A DNA stretch of 64,000 nucleotides from Isoetes taiwanensis (taxonomy: Eukaryota > Streptophyta > Lycopodiopsida > Isoetales > Isoetaceae): positions 186,001 to 250,000 of the forward strand of contig JAJEKV010000065.1 in assembly GCA_021234155.1 (NCBI GenBank), written 5' to 3'. Numbering within the stretch: the stretch's first letter is position 1; each line of letters begins with the position of its first letter. Made by a program: the position numbers and the translations under genes. Below are positions 1-8,312 of this stretch, piece by piece. Under the pieces are notes generated by a model, which worked only from the letters and a program-made list of their open reading frames with translations, was not told where the DNA came from and searched no databases.

Positions 1-1823
1 CAAGATTGAAGCAAAGGATCCAATGGCCAGCACCAAAGAACATCCACGAGGGAAGTTTCCTCTACCAGCGTGGTATTACAGAAGTTTGTGAAGAACTTCA
101 CAAAGATAGCAACCCCACCAACAGACTTGGACCGAAGGCGAAAAGGTGAAAAATTGGGCGCACCATTGGCTCAAGAAAGCCCAAGTGGATTTGAATTGTT
201 GAAGGAAGCTTTGACAACCGCCTCGCCTTGACCCGCCGCATCTCGGAGAAGGACAAGCTAGTGGCGAGGCACGCCAAGTAAGATAGCCACAGGTGCAGTG
301 CTCATGCAAGAAGAGCGGGTAATAGCGTATGACTCCAGGAAGATGAACGATGCCGAGACACGCTACCCGACGCACGACTAGGAATTGCTTGCAGTTATCA
401 GGGCGTTAAGAATCTGGAGGCACTATCTCTTAGGAAGGAAGTTCCAGTTGGATACGGACCACCAGAGCCTCCAATATGTATTCACGCAACCACACCTTAA
501 CCTGAGGCAACGAAGGTGGATGGAGCTTCTCGAAGAGTATGACTTCGACATAGTCTACAAGCCCGGGAAGCTTAATGTGGTAGCAGATGCACTTTCAAGG
601 CATCCGCTGACAACTAGAGTGCATTGCAATGCAATCTCGACGCTCTTCAGCGATTTCGGGAAAAAGATCGAAGAAACCTTGCCAACGGATGTGGACTTCA
701 AAGAAGTATGGGCAAGCTTGTGCAAGGAAGCGAGAACAGATAAGGAGAGAGAAACCTTAAAAAATTTTAAGAAGGAAGGTAGCCTTCTGTACCATAAGAA
801 CAAGTTGTGCGTGCCTGAATCATCTGGAGTAAGAAAGTTGATCCTCCACGACACCCACAACAGCCCAATAGCTGGCCACGCAGGATTCATGAAGACATAC
901 TTCAAAGTGCGTAGCAGCTACTATTGGCCAGGAATGAAGAAGCAGGTAGCTCGCCACATCAAGGAATATCAGCTATGTCAGCAAACGAAGGCAGAACAGC
1001 TTCGAATTCCAGGTGCATTGGAACCATTAGCGGTGCCAAACGCTAAGTGGGAGGCCGTCAGCATGGACTTCATAACAGGGCTCCCAAGGACAGTAAGAGG
1101 TAAGGACGCCTTGATGGTCGTGGTCGACAAGTTGTCGAAGATGGCCCATTTTGTGCCTTGTAGGACCACGGACACAGCTATGGATACAGCAAAGCTCTTC
1201 ACCAAAGAAATCTTCAGGCTCCATGGCATGCAAGGGAAATTATCTCCGACCGAGATCCGAAGTTCATCAGTGCCTTTTGGCAGGACCTCTTTGCAACGAT
1301 TCAGATGAAGCTATCCATGAGCACGGCCTATCATCCCCAGACGGATGGGCAAACGGAGCGTACCAACAGAATATTGGAGGATATGCTACGAAACTATGTC
1401 TGGAACAAGCAAGGTATGTGGGAGGAATTTATTCACTTGGTGGAGTTTGCATACAATAGCACCAAGCAGGAATCATCCCAAATGTCGCCGTTCATGATCA
1501 ATTATGGCTACCAATGCCTAACCCCAGACACTTAGCACAACCCCGTGTCAAAAGTGGAAGTTTCGCAGCAAATGTTGGGCGACATGCAGCAGCTCGTAGA
1601 AGAAGTTCGAGGGTATCTTCTCGCAGCAAGGAGTCGACAAAAGAGCATCGCCGACAAACATCAGACAGTCAGAGAGTTCCAAGTTGGAGATGATGTATGG
1701 CTCAAGATCAAGGTAAAGCAGGCGAAGCTCCGCATCGAAAATTGTAAGAAGCTTGCTCCAAGATGGGCTGGACCCTTCAGAATAATCCAAAGAGTAGGTA
1801 ACCAATCCTACAAGCTACCCTTC
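1..1823 (+). pseudogene. Ty3/gypsy pol fragment: RNase H and integrase, 5' end outside the window
   Basis: This would encode the C-terminal half of a retrotransposon polyprotein, which degrades RNA-DNA hybrids and integrates the cDNA. Bases 1-300 carry decayed RT-thumb/connection sequence. RNase H follows, with the gypsy hallmarks LLGRKFQLDTDHQSLQY and NVVADALSRHP near 440-605. The integrase zinc-binding region is at about 850-1000; its first Cys of the CxxC pair is replaced by Tyr (YQLCQQTK). The integrase core (MDFITGLPR, then AYHPQTDGQTERTN) spans about 1060-1530, and the C-terminal GPFRI region runs to 1820. Breaks seen: a TAG at 379-381, a one-base loss near 1235 that shifts the frame inside the core, and a TAG at 1533-1535. 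Similarity stops abruptly at about 1823, where oppositely oriented gag sequence begins. The family is certain; the lineage is not, because the chromodomain region is missing. Confidence 0.9.
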
Positions 1824-2404
1824 AAGTTGGCTGTTGCCACCCTGCCTTTGTCCTTGTCTTTCATTCCGTAAGCGTTGCCATACTCGCTCATCTCATCGAG
1901 CCATGCCTCTGCTTCCAAGCCTGATCTGTTCAAGCCTGAGAACTGTTCAAGCTTCCGGGCCTTCCATACGTTGCCCAATGCTGAGTCTACCTTTTTCTGG
2001 TAGTCTAATGCCTTAGCGTCCTTCTGTCTGCCATCTCTACGGTCCGGCACTTGCTCAGCCTCTTTCTCGGACTCAGAGTCCGAGAGCGAGCTTGAGTCGG
2101 AGGTTTCTGTACTAGGGGATCTCCTTCTCTTACTCCTCTTCTTATCCTTCCCCGACTTTCGAGGTGTCGTTTGCGGCCCGGATGATGCTTGTGCTGCCAG
2201 TAGAGCCTTTATCTGGTCCAGTTCCGTTCGCATTTGCGACATCTCCTCTTCTGGAGACAATGGACCAAATGCCTCGAACAGGTTCCTTGGGATGGGTTGC
2301 CTGTCAGGGGTCTCTTCGTCTCTGTTGGGCCTCCTGTTTTGTTCGACCGTTTTCTGTTCCCTATCTGCATACACAGTTGGCCATGGCCTTATGGTTAGAT
2401 TCAT
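1823..2404 (-). pseudogene. 5' part of retrotransposon gag
   Basis: The ATG is at 2404-2402. The first ~130 residues are charged and low complexity: an SR/KR-rich stretch near residues 75-90 and an acidic Ser-rich stretch near 90-110. From about residue 150 the sequence matches the start of the plant retrotransposon gag (capsid) domain: KLEQFSG, then EAEAWLDEMSEY, then DKDKGRVATANLKG. Intact gag would continue for several hundred residues, but here it is cut at about 1823, where it meets plus-strand integrase sequence. The ORF drifts a few codons past the junction to 1808. It follows gene B after a 137-bp AT-rich spacer (2405-2541) in which I see nothing else. Confidence 0.75.
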
Positions 2405-2541
2405 TTACTTTATTGTACTCATGTATTTGCCGATATAATTTTTGGAATCAAATACACTCAACAAAGTATTTAAATATTAGCACAAAATATTTTTATTACA
2501 TAATATTTTTAGATACAAGTCCTCCGGGATCAAGATTTTAA

Positions 2542-4061
2542 CTACTCTTGAAATCGCCGGTAGGATGGGTTATCCTCTAGAAATTTCTTAACTTGGGCCG
2601 TTCCTACCGAGCGTCCCAAGTTCCTAAAGACATTGGTTGACGTCCCGCCCTGTAAGGCTGTCACCAATTCCTCTACTCTGCGGTCGGAGGTATAGGCCGC
2701 GGTTACTGCCAATCTTCCCTGCCGTCGGTAGGGCACGGCGAAGTCGAAGATGTCAAGTGCCATCGCTCTCTTGACTAAGACAGCATAGTCGACGTTTGCA
2801 GCTATTCGAACATGCATGCCAAAGCCAGAGAGTGCAATGAGCATAAACACTCCTTCTTCGCCCCGGGGACTGAATTTGCGGTGTATTACCGCTATTCTAC
2901 CAAGGAGAAGGTAGTACCTCAACGACCTGTCATTGTGTGTTGCTGATGACTCTCCACCTGCTTGGCCTCCCGCTCTATGCCTTCCGGTGTATTCATCGAC
3001 CTCTACCTCAGTGATTTCTTGGTAGTCTCTAATTGTCGATGAAACTCGCCTGAAGTCGATTCCTGCTCCTCTTGTGTGAGGTGGTGTCGAGGAGCTCGGC
3101 ATCAAGATGCTCGTGGTCTTGCCACGGATTCCCATCCGTTCTTGGATGGCATAGAACTCCTCCTCAGATGGCAGTTCTCGAGCTTCCATTATTTGCCTTA
3201 TGTTGCAGTAGGCCTGGATGTCCGAAGTCGACTCCCCTGTATAGGTGTCGGCTTCTCTCACTTGAAGCGGGAAGTCTGAGACTCTCCGGACGATGAAGTC
3301 GTCCAAGTCTGGTTGCTGCCGCAGTTGGTGCAGCAACTCGTCAAGCCGGAACTCCCTCTCCCTATATTCGGGGAGATTCTGGATGTCACTGAGGAGTAGG
3401 TACTCCTCACCGTCAATGATGATGGGGGCTAGGCTTGTGATGCCTAGCCCTAGTGGGGGAGCGACTCTGAGGGTCTGGCGGCTTCGCTCGAAGTTGGGTA
3501 GCTCCTCTTCTGCTTGCCGCCGTTCTTCTTCGGGTCGAAGCCGGTGTATTCTTCCTCATCCGATTCCTCTTCTTCGTTTCTTCCTTCTCGCCTCGCCGGT
3601 ATGCGCAAAAGCATCTGAATTCTGGCTGCTGAGGATGCTATGGGGTCCACCTCCATCGGAGGAATAGAGGTTTCTCCCATTGGGTTTTCAGCACGGTGGG
3701 AGAGGAATATGGCCAAGGCGGCGGTGTAGAAAAAATACTTGGTCCTGTCAACTGTCAGGACCATGTAGTTTGGCAACCTCTGTGCCTTGTTGGTCAAATA
3801 CTTGGCAATGTTCGGGACATCACCCCAGGCTGCTTGTAGGGATGGGCGGGGAACAAAATAGCCCGTGCAAGGGGGAAGCTGCACTAGGGACTGACCTACC
3901 CTAGCTTGGAACTCAGCCAAAACTCGCCTATATGCTGGCATTGCGTGCAAGGTTGTTTGGACATCAATCTCTTTCTGGAAAAGCTGGAAGATGTTGTTGA
4001 CGTTGGTCTCGGCTGCATGTGCACTGGCGCTGTACCATCGCCTGAAGTCAGCAGTTGCCAT
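2542..4061 (-). pseudogene. Accessory gene B of the LTR element, unidentified ~500-codon protein
   Basis: Not recognised. The ATG at 4061 (MATADFRRWYSASAH) opens 203 codons ending at 3450. A second frame, open from about 3567 to the TAG at 2544-2542, adds about 340 residues. The two frames overlap by about 110 bases, and a single -1 shift would join them. The N-terminal part is mixed helical. The centre has an acidic run (EEEESDEEEY) just before the overlap. The C-terminal part is hydrophobic with LRYYLLLGRIAVIHRKF and SGFGMHVRIAANVDYAVLV and ends in FLEDNPSYRRFQE. I see no zinc finger, protease, RT, histone fold or helicase motif. Its TATA box and twin stem-loops match those of the H3-like gene, so the two look like paired cassettes. 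It could be a capsid-like or nucleoprotein-like accessory; that is a guess. Confidence 0.6.
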
Positions 4062-4170
4062 TGCTCTGGGGAAGTTGTGACTAGCAAACAGATGCAGGAG
4101 CGCCTATGGGAGCCGGGAAATCGCCTAAAGGGTCAAGAGCAGACTTGTAGGGTGTCAAGTGGGAAATGGA

Positions 4171-4202
4171 GGTCTTATTTATAGACGAGGGCAAAACCCT
4201 AA
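4171..4202 (-). promoter_or_regulatory. TATA box and adjacent telo-box upstream of gene B
   Basis: On the minus strand, TATAAATAAGACC lies at 4183-4171, about 110 bases upstream of the gene B ATG. That is a normal distance for a plant Pol II promoter with a ~80-base leader. Immediately upstream is a telomere-like TTAGGGTTTT box (plus-strand AAACCCTAA, 4194-4202). The leader contains AGGCGATTTCCC, which resembles AGGCGATTTTTGG in the leader of the H3-like gene. Confidence 0.6.
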
Positions 4203-4372
4203 TTTTTGGATGACTTAGAAATTTATTGGGGTTGGGCAATTCTAACCTATTAGGTCCAAATGAGGATTTGAAGACTACTTTTGGGGTTTGAGCATGCTAA
4301 GATTAGCTAATGAACCTATTGCAACAAACTGAAGGTCATTTGGATATGGCATGGTGGAGAATTTGCTGAGAG

Positions 4373-4439
4373 GTCTCACACGTTGCGCCCAGATCAATAA
4401 TGAAAGTTTCATTTTTGCTCCTGGCGCAACGTGTGAGAC
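4373..4439. repeat. Stem-loop repeat 1 (perfect 17-bp arms)
   Basis: The arms are GTCTCACACGTTGCGCC (4373-4389) and its exact reverse complement (4423-4439), with a 33-base loop. The loop contains a second palindrome, AATGAAA-G-TTTCATT (4399-4413). It lies about 190 bases upstream of the gene B TATA box. Confidence 0.9.
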
Positions 4440-4572
4440 ATTGACTCTAAATGGGTTAAACTTGTCCAATTTGGGTGATATAAGGGTCTAGTTCTGCTAG
4501 ACTCATCGAGTTAGGCAGAATTGACCCCTTATTTGATCGATTTGGAGCTGTTTTGGGCACTTTTGGGGCATG

Positions 4573-4639
4573 GTCTCACACGTTGCGCCCAGACCAAAAA
4601 TGAACTTTTCATTTTCGCTCCTGGCGCGACGTGTGAGAC
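4573..4639. repeat. Stem-loop repeat 2
   Basis: Same 67-bp design as repeat 1, exactly 200 bp away. The arms are 4573-4589 and 4623-4639, with one mismatch (GCGCGACG on the right arm). The loop again holds an AATGAA/TTCATT palindrome although its other bases differ. Confidence 0.9.
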
Positions 4640-4783
4640 ATCCTCTCAATTTTGTTCAAAATGTCAGTTTTAACTAAAACAAAAGCTAGAACTCAGTGAC
4701 TTAACTCAATTAAGCAAGATTGCACATGTTACTTTGTCAAAAACTCTTTATATTAACAAACTTTTTCTATTATTTACAAAATT

Positions 4784-6014
4784 TTACTGTCGCTCTCCCT
4801 TGATGTAGCTAGCAAGATGCATGTCCTGCTTCATTAGTGTCACTCTCTTTGCATGGACTGTGCAGGCTGTCGAATCTTCTGCACTAGTTTTTGTTCTGTT
4901 GCCTCTTGCAGTGCCAGCAACATCTCATCCGTCACCCTCATCTCCGTGTTGTATTCTTGGATTACCTCTCGGACTAGTCGGGCGAAGGTGCACGGGGGAT
5001 CAAAACCGACTTCTGCTGAAAATGCCCGATCTCGGGGCTTTCCTCTAAGCGCTCTCCTTCGGTCGGTTCTCTTTTTGCCTGGTGGTCTAGGAGGCTTGGG
5101 CTTTTCTGGTGGCGGCTTCAGCGTCTTCTTCTTAGAGGGCACTCCACCTTCAACAAATGTTACTTTATTCTCCTGGTAGTAGGAGTTGTACGCCTCCCAC
5201 TTCGCCATGAAAGTGTTGTGCTCCCTTAATTTCCTCGATAGACCTTGGCGGGGTCTATCACACGCCCTCGGGCTGGCGGCGCTTTTTGTTTGCATCCCCG
5301 TGGGTGTATGGTGGGGGCTTACTGCGCTTGCTTGGGCTGCTCCGGGTCGGGAGCTGCCTGCTCATTGGCGGGATCCTTCGAAGAACCCGCCTCCTTATTG
5401 TTGGAGTTATAGTCATCATCCTCCGAGTCATGCGAGGAGGATGAGAACTGGCTCTGGAGCGTTCTGGATGGCGACCTTAGTGCGAGGGGTCTCCTTCAAC
5501 TTTCTGCGTGGGGCGTACCCGCGCCTTTGCCTTTGAGTTTCTTCTTGAATTAGGCCTCCTTGGCCTCCGGCTCCTCCCTCTTCCTTTTTCTTCTCTTCCC
5601 TCTTCTTCTCTCGGCGTTCCTTTGGCTTCATGCTTTTGATCCACGCCCTAATTCTTCTTCTTCGAATTTGGAGGGAATTCGGCTCTCTCATTCTTCATGC
5701 TCCTCGGCCGCCCGATCTTGTTCCTCCTTCTTCTTCTTTTCCTCCTCCATTTCTTCAAAAACCTGTTGCATGACGTCTGGCTCCTCATTGTCGAGGACTT
5801 CTGTCCCCGCATCTGAGTGTGCATCCTCCTCGACCTCTGTCTCACCCCCTTCTTGGTCGATGTTGTTGTTGGGGTGCTCCTCGGACCCTGTTGCCTCGCT
5901 GGCTGAAGATTGACCTTCTTGCTGAAAGAGGCGCTCTTGAAGCATCTCCTGGATTAGGGCGCTGGCAGAAGTGTCTCCATGAGGAACTCTTGCAGTTTGT
6001 TTCGTCCGGGCCAT
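4784..6014 (-). pseudogene. Histone H3-like protein gene carried by the LTR element (frameshifted)
   Basis: The first ATG (6014-6012) starts MARTKQTAR, identical to the H3 N terminus including Arg2, Lys4 and Arg8. It continues in frame for 108 codons: an acidic, Glu-rich region with an EEEKKKKEE run, ending in TGA at 5690-5688. Basic/acidic linker sequence continues in other frames (5691-5428, about 5450-5319, 5295-4840). The last block has a KKK/Pro-rich stretch. It is followed by RALRGKPRDRAF (like H3 ALREIRKYQ) and TFARLVREVIQEY (like PFQRLVREIAQDF, helix 1). Next comes MLLALQEATEQKLV (like VMALQEASEAYLV, helix 2). After a further shift, frame 4879-4784 reads EDSTACTVHAKRVTLM and ends YIKGERQ-stop, matching H3 loop 2, helix 3 and C terminus. 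The H3 Cys110 and His113 equivalents remain. At least four frame breaks make this copy inactive. Linker of ~290 residues versus ~35 in normal H3. Confidence 0.85.
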
Positions 6015-6116
6015 GTTTGACAGCTCGTCAATCCGACTTCGGGCGCCCAAAAATCGCCTCAGCAACGGGAGCGATTTTTCTAAGGAGGAACGTACAAATG
6101 ATGGGGGGGGGTCCTA

Positions 6117-6128
6117 GGTCTATTTATA
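6117..6128 (-). promoter_or_regulatory. TATA box of the H3-like gene
   Basis: The minus strand reads TATAAATAGACC at 6128-6117, about 105 bases upstream of the MARTKQTAR start codon. It matches the gene B box (TATAAATAAGACC) in core, flank and distance to the ATG, suggesting duplicated promoter modules. Confidence 0.6.
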
Positions 6129-6227
6129 GATGGTCAATTCTAGGTCAAATTGCAACTACCCTTTTGGGTCACCTAAAACACTTATTATCTTACTACATGG
6201 CTAAATTTAGACATTTCTAACCTCATG

Positions 6228-6294
6228 GTCTCATACGTTGCGCCCAGATCAATAATGAAAGTTTCATTTTTGCTCCTGGCGCGACGTGTGAGAC
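6228..6294. repeat. Stem-loop repeat 3
   Basis: Arms at 6228-6244 (GTCTCATACGTTGCGCC) and 6278-6294 (GGCGCGACGTGTGAGAC), 67 bp overall. The loop is nearly identical to repeat 1, including the AATGAAAGTTTCATT palindrome. It lies about 100 bases upstream of the TATA box of the H3-like gene. Confidence 0.9.
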
Positions 6295-6441
6295 CTGGTG
6301 GATTTTGATGCCAAATTTTATACTCTCTAAGCATGTTTTTAGGAATGTAACATACTAATCTAGCTAGTTTTTAGCTTGAAATTCGAATTACCATGTTACT
6401 TTTCTGAAATTCATCACTTTTCAAGGTGTTTTTGGCTCAAT

Positions 6442-6508
6442 GTCTCACCGTTTATACCCAAACTCAAAATGAACTTTTCATTATTGTTCCTGGCGCGACA
6501 TGTGAGAC
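6442..6508. repeat. Stem-loop repeat 4 (left arm decayed)
   Basis: 67 bp long and 214 bp from repeat 3. The right arm GGCGCGACATGTGAGAC (6492-6508) is well kept; the left arm (6442-6458) matches only in GTCTCAC. The loop keeps the AATGAA/TTCATT palindrome. Confidence 0.8.
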
Positions 6509-6692
6509 CATCCTACTTTTGAAGGTTTTGGCTCACTAATTTTAGTCTATTTATGTTCTAATTCACTTAACTGTTACTAGCTTAGCATATACTACAAAAA
6601 TGAGAAATTTTTTTTTCCCATTTTTCGAGGTTTGTCAAGTTAGTACTACTGGGAGCATGGTCAGTGCTTTGCTCTTGGTCTCCAAGAACATT

Positions 6693-6704
6693 GCTCTGAT
6701 ACCA
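6693..6704 (-). other. Primer binding site (initiator tRNA-Met)
   Basis: TGGTATCAGAGC on the minus strand, complementary to the 3' end of plant initiator tRNA-Met. It is one base inside the LTR end at 6706 and sets the orientation of the element. Confidence 0.85.
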
Positions 6705-6705
6705 C

Positions 6706-7371
6706 TGTGACGTCCCCTACTCGTATACGGTGCACTCACCGTATACAAACAGGAGTTCATCCCTCATACCAGCTCCATGCGTCCATCTGGGGCCCTCCAC
6801 ATATCACAGAAGAACCATCGGGTTCGATTGGGAAGAATGAAGGGGTCATTTTACCCCGTCTCCCTCAGGGCCTACCTAGCTGCGGAAGCGTAAACATACA
6901 TGTCAGTACACATAATCATCACATATCCACCTCGAAGGGTGGTACATCAACATCCTGGTTCACTCCTCTTGATCCGAAGGCGTCCATGTCGCTGTTCTGC
7001 TTGGGGATGCGGTCGGAAGGAGAATCTGACGAGCTAGGGCGCACGGGCAGATCTTGGGAGTCGGATTTGACTCTTCAGGCGCGCGAACTGGAGCTCGGAA
7101 GGGTCGTGGACGAAAAGGGAAGGATTAGGGTTTGGTTGCCTTACATAGGCTACAAGTTAGGTTTAGGGTTTCTATGACCCTTGGTCTGCCTTTAATGGGT
7201 TAAAGGTTTAAAGTGCGCACATTGCTAAGTGTGCGCACCCTTGCAAGTTGCCCTCTAGGGCGCCCTTGCTTGGTTACACGTCGGCGCATTAACGCCGATT
7301 GGAGTGGCGTACGCTGCGTGGCGGGTAATCTGATTACGCCTTGAGACCGTATATTGTACTGGAATGTCACA
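6706..7371 (-). repeat. 5' LTR of the histone-bearing element
   Basis: Boundaries rest on 6-bp inverted ends, TGTGAC at 7371-7366 and GTCACA at 6711-6706, plus the adjacent primer site, giving 666 bp. No partner LTR lies in the window, so the outer boundary is inferred. It holds two telo-box motifs (TTAGGGTTT at 7125-7133 and 7162-7171) and a perfect hairpin near its inner end. Confidence 0.65.
6723..6746. repeat. Perfect hairpin inside the LTR
   Basis: GTATACGGTG and CACCGTATAC form 10-bp arms around a CACT loop, about 20 bp from the LTR inner end. Confidence 0.85.
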
Positions 7372-7511
7372 ACGCGAGCGTAAGCATCCTCCCTCAATGT
7401 CATATAGTCTCCATCATACATATCTCGAACAGCTTCCCTGCGTTGATGGCGATCCAATCTAGCCGCAGTTTGGCTGAGAAGCTCTTCCTGAATGAAAGCA
7501 CGAACATACAT
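7372..7511 (-). pseudogene. Coding-like fragment, possibly gag of another element, split by the LTR
   Basis: The minus strand from an ATG at 7511 reads about 46 residues (MYVRAFIQEELLSQTAARLD, then HQRREAVRDMYDGDYMTLRE). The reading stops exactly where the LTR start TGTGAC is placed. The composition resembles the helical capsid part of retrotransposon gag, but I cannot name the family. Upstream sequence (7512-7760) gives no further coding match. Confidence 0.35.
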
Positions 7512-7761
7512 CTTGAAGTCTGAAGAAAAGAACTAAGACCCGGTGGCGGCGACAGTGTTTAGGATCTGGGTTTGGGATTGTCTGCAAGGCAATCCTTTGT
7601 GAGGACCCTTGGATCAAGCAGACAAATCCTTAGTATGGTGTGTCACGTGGGTTTTTGCAAAAGAGATAAGAACAAAAAGAACAAATCATGAAAGCAAAGG
7701 AAACAAGATAAGAATCCCTTGAATATCAAAAATACATGATGTCTCGCGGAACGCTGCGACG

Positions 7762-8312
7762 CATTAGAGGTAATTTGAGATCTCCTTTTGTCCCCATAAG
7801 AATCCTCCAATAGAATGAGTACTCTACATCAAACTGCAATTAATGCAGCATTAACAACTTCATTGCTGTCGTTTTTTCCCTATAACTTTTGATCTACTCA
7901 TGAAAATGCTGCGGCGTTTGTTGCATTAGATGCAGAATGAAAAGATCTTTCAAGTGATATATGGTTATGATGTATTTCAATACAAGCCATATGTGTTAAC
8001 CTTAAAAAATATGGTTTTTTGCTCTTTTCTTATATATTTACATCCCAAAAGATATAACAATGGGTTGTCATTAGAAAGATCTTGAGGAGACGAATCCATT
8101 GCCACAAATAGTGTTCGAATCGGAGTTTTTGATCAAAAGTTATAGTAGAAAGATGACACTGCAAAAGTTAGTTAGAACTGCATTAATTACTGATGCCACA
8201 TAATACTGGAATAAAATACACTGGAGCTCTTCTCTTATTGGACAGTTTAAAAAGCTGATGTGGCTTTTTAAGCATTCCTTAATGGGACAAAATGAGATCT
8301 CAAATTACCTCT
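7762..8312. mobile_element. MITE, CATTAGAGG family, copy 1 (~551 bp)
   Basis: The ends are inverted repeats: AGAGGTAATTTGAGATCTC at the left and its exact reverse complement at the right (8294-8312). There is no coding capacity; the interior is AT-rich. A second copy lies at 44281-44835 in the opposite sense and shares interior blocks such as TGGAAAGATCTTTTCATTC. No clear target duplication is visible, so the superfamily is open. It adjoins LINE sequence starting at 8313. Confidence 0.8.

Larger units (their letters stand above)
1823..7371 (-). mobile_element. 5' half of an LTR retrotransposon with two extra genes upstream of gag
   Basis: Read on the minus strand the order is: LTR (7371-6706), primer binding site (6704-6693), leader with two stem-loop repeats, TATA box, H3-like gene (6014-4784), two more stem-loops, TATA box, gene B (4061-2542), 137-bp spacer, gag start (2404-1823). 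Everything downstream of early gag is missing and replaced by plus-strand gypsy pol. LTR, primer site and gag on one strand in the right order show a retroelement. An extra ORF upstream of gag is known from Tat/Ogre-lineage Ty3 elements, so the layout has a precedent. A histone-like ORF with its own promoter there is, to my knowledge, not a standard feature. The element reads as a non-functional, truncated copy. Confidence 0.75.

Noticed and set aside
1834-2541. Plus-strand ORFs across the gag region
   Set aside because: They are shadows of the minus-strand gag, whose translation matches a known domain.
4373-4639. Stem-loops as transcription terminators
   Set aside because: They have no U-tract and sit closer to the downstream promoter than to the end of the previous gene; pairing with promoters fits better.
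5648-5845. Arg/Lys-rich minus-strand ORF overlapping the H3-like gene
   Set aside because: It is the alternate frame of the Glu/Lys-rich linker; low-complexity GAG/GAA runs give such shadows.
6707-7177. 156-codon plus-strand ORF
   Set aside because: It lies antisense inside the LTR, with no motif; LTR and primer-site evidence explains the sequence.
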